NCBI GenBank assembly: GCA_023705905.1
Contig: BPTK01000021.1
Coordinates: 1 to 32,208 of the forward strand
Length of the DNA: 32,208 nucleotides
DNA from: Candidatus Heimdallarchaeota archaeon
Lineage (GTDB): Archaea; Asgardarchaeota; Heimdallarchaeia; Heimdallarchaeales; Heimdallarchaeaceae
Direction: 5' to 3'
Positions 31,161 through 32,208 of the stretch are shown here, one piece after another. The notes beneath the pieces are model-generated. The model was not told the origin of the DNA. It did no database searches and saw nothing but the letters and a program-made list of their open reading frames with translations. Within the stretch, counting starts at the first letter, position 1. Each line of letters opens with the position of its first letter. The position numbers and the translations under genes are program-made.

Positions 31161-31706
31161 ATGTCAGAATCCTCAAAAGACAATGAGTTTACAGAAGAAT
31201 TCATTCAAAAAATAGATGATTTTCTAGGTGGAGCAAACAAACTTGCTATTCTTGGAATCGGCAATGAAGATAATGGAGACGATGCTGTAGGACTATATGT
31301 GTTAATGGCGCTTCAATTAGCAAACCTTCCCGATTGGGTGACAAATTTCTATTGTGAACGAGTACCTGAACATTTTCTTGGAAAAATAAGCAAACTAGGC
31401 CCAAACCGGGTATTGTTATTGGATGCTGCTGATATGAAGGAGATACCAGGAGCTATTGCAGTCTTTTCAAAAGAAGCTGTTTCGCAAGGTTTCCATATGT
31501 CAACCCACAGTTTATCTTTAACAATGTTAGAAGAATTTCTCAAACCTAACACACCAGATCTAGTAACGCTTTATGTTGGAATCCAACCAAAGGACGTTTT
31601 CTTTCAAACACCGATATCAGCTGAGTGCAGTGAGGCAGCAGACGAATTTGCAGACTTTCTTATTGAAAGAATCGACTTGGCAGACAAGGCTCGAAATACT
31701 AATTGA
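31161..31706 (+). CDS. hycI: HycI-like hydrogenase maturation endopeptidase
   Basis: 181 residues from the ATG at 31161. The family motif LAILGIGNEDNGDDAVGLYV carries the Asp that binds nickel, and LLLDAADM and MSTHSLSLTML supply the second Asp and the His of the HycI/HyaD-type proteases. They cut the C-terminal tail of the large [NiFe]-hydrogenase subunit after nickel insertion; HycI serves group 4 hydrogenases. An in-frame TTG at 31116 would add 15 residues; neither start has a clear ribosome binding site. No hydrogenase subunit is encoded in this window, so the partner must lie elsewhere. It is preceded by the divergent SRP RNA. Confidence 0.88.
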   Translation: MSESSKDNEFTEEFIQKIDDFLGGANKLAILGIGNEDNGDDAVGLYVLMALQLANLPDWVTNFYCERVPEHFLGKISKLGPNRVLLLDAADMKEIPGAIAVFSKEAVSQGFHMSTHSLSLTMLEEFLKPNTPDLVTLYVGIQPKDVFFQTPISAECSEAADEFADFLIERIDLADKARNTN

Positions 31707-31811
31707 AACCGCTTTCAACAATCTGTTTATTGGTATTTTAGGTAAAAGATATAATGGTCTGAATAGTTGTTCCATCGAAATTGAAGTGAATTCAATAAGT
31801 AGGAAACTCCA

Positions 31812-32201
31812 ATGAATATAGAAGCTTTTCAAAAATATTTACAAGAGAAAGGAATTACAGAAACAGAAAGAAAGGATTTTCTTTCAGAATTAACTAAATT
31901 CCAAACATATCTGAAAAATGAAGAAATTCAGATTGGAACAATTCCAAGGGGGAAGTTACTAGAGTATACAGAGAAGTTAGTTAGAGAGGAAAAATCGGCT
32001 TTGAACATAATTAGAGTTTTGTTCAGTCTTGCAGCTTTTCTTCAGAAGCACGACTATACTATAGAACTCATAGATATTATAGAATCTTACAATGCCATGG
32101 ATAATTTGTATCTGAGACTAGCTGAACAACATGGAGAGGAGATACGTAACCGTGTATTTGAGGACATACAAATTCCACCCATTGGTACAGATCCAATCTG
32201 A
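31812..32201 (+). CDS. Unknown all-helical protein, 129 residues
   Basis: Not a named gene. The product is helical throughout: FQKYLQEKGITETERKDFLS, ELTKFQTYLKNEE, NIIRVLFSLAAFLQKH, then ELIDIIESYNAMDNLYLRLA, EQHGEEIRNRVFEDIQIPPI. The arrangement (short N-terminal helix pair, YLxxN-type packing, then the DNLYxRLAExxGEEIRNxxFExIxxPPxGT segment) recalls a family I remember as about 220-240 residues, in which this forms only the N-terminal half. Here a TGA follows GTDPI directly, so the protein is either short by nature or cut off by a stop or frameshift. The downstream sequence is outside the window. AGGAAAC precedes the ATG. Start and frame are clear; function unknown. Confidence 0.5.
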   Translation: MNIEAFQKYLQEKGITETERKDFLSELTKFQTYLKNEEIQIGTIPRGKLLEYTEKLVREEKSALNIIRVLFSLAAFLQKHDYTIELIDIIESYNAMDNLYLRLAEQHGEEIRNRVFEDIQIPPIGTDPI

Positions 32202-32208
32202 ATTTCTT

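Overview
The window is AT-rich archaeal chromosome. Its informational genes are archaeal or eukaryote-like: aEF1B, archaeal DnaG, eL40, Pth2, TruD, pelota, Hjc, an archaeal-type TyrRS, archaeosine enzymes and a 7S SRP RNA with GNAR/GGAA loops. Initiation regions carry GGTGA-type ribosome binding sites, TATA elements or leaderless starts. Two minus-strand proteins look like longin/roadblock regulators of small GTPases, and long coiled-coil proteins are common, so an Asgard (Promethearchaeota) genome is the best guess; this is inference, not proof. NfnAB, rubrerythrin and a hydrogenase-maturation protease point to anaerobic, H2/ferredoxin-linked energy metabolism.

Layout. 1-1517: archaeosine tRNA modification (ArcS C-terminus plus RaSEA). 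1528-7326: signalling and unknown genes, with a longin/roadblock protein, a GAF/PAS histidine-kinase-like protein whose ATPase domain is degenerate, the aEF1B plus Zn-ribbon pair, a Cys-rich two-domain protein and a small beta-rich protein. 7323-9755: geranylgeranyl-reductase-like flavoprotein with an overlapping Zn-ribbon gene, then an unknown protein. 10015-12598: an apparent four-gene operon (two tiny helical proteins, a coiled-coil winged-helix regulator, an unknown protein) behind a strong TATA element embedded in repeated TACAG/CTGTA half-sites; this is the best candidate for an undescribed system. 12621-14060: an orphan C5-cytosine methyltransferase starting about 24 nt after tRNA-Val(CAC), then an unassigned structured RNA. 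14060-16823: TyrRS and DnaG, with a long-range inverted repeat between them. 17010-21488: a membrane-anchored coiled-coil protein, eL40, COG1340-type coiled-coil protein, NusA-like factor, Pth2 and TruD. 21608-23904: NfnAB. 23911-29437: GNAT acetyltransferase, Hjc, pelota, a COG2108-type radical SAM protein, a site-2 protease and a TtuA/Ncs6 tRNA thiolase. 29467-32201: rubrerythrin, a longin-like gene without a normal start, SRP RNA, HycI-like protease and a short all-helical protein.

Much of the window serves translation: tRNA modification (ArcS/RaSEA, TruD, TtuA), charging (TyrRS), peptidyl-tRNA recycling (Pth2), ribosome rescue (pelota), elongation (aEF1B) and protein targeting (SRP RNA). 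No CRISPR array, insertion sequence or prophage was seen.
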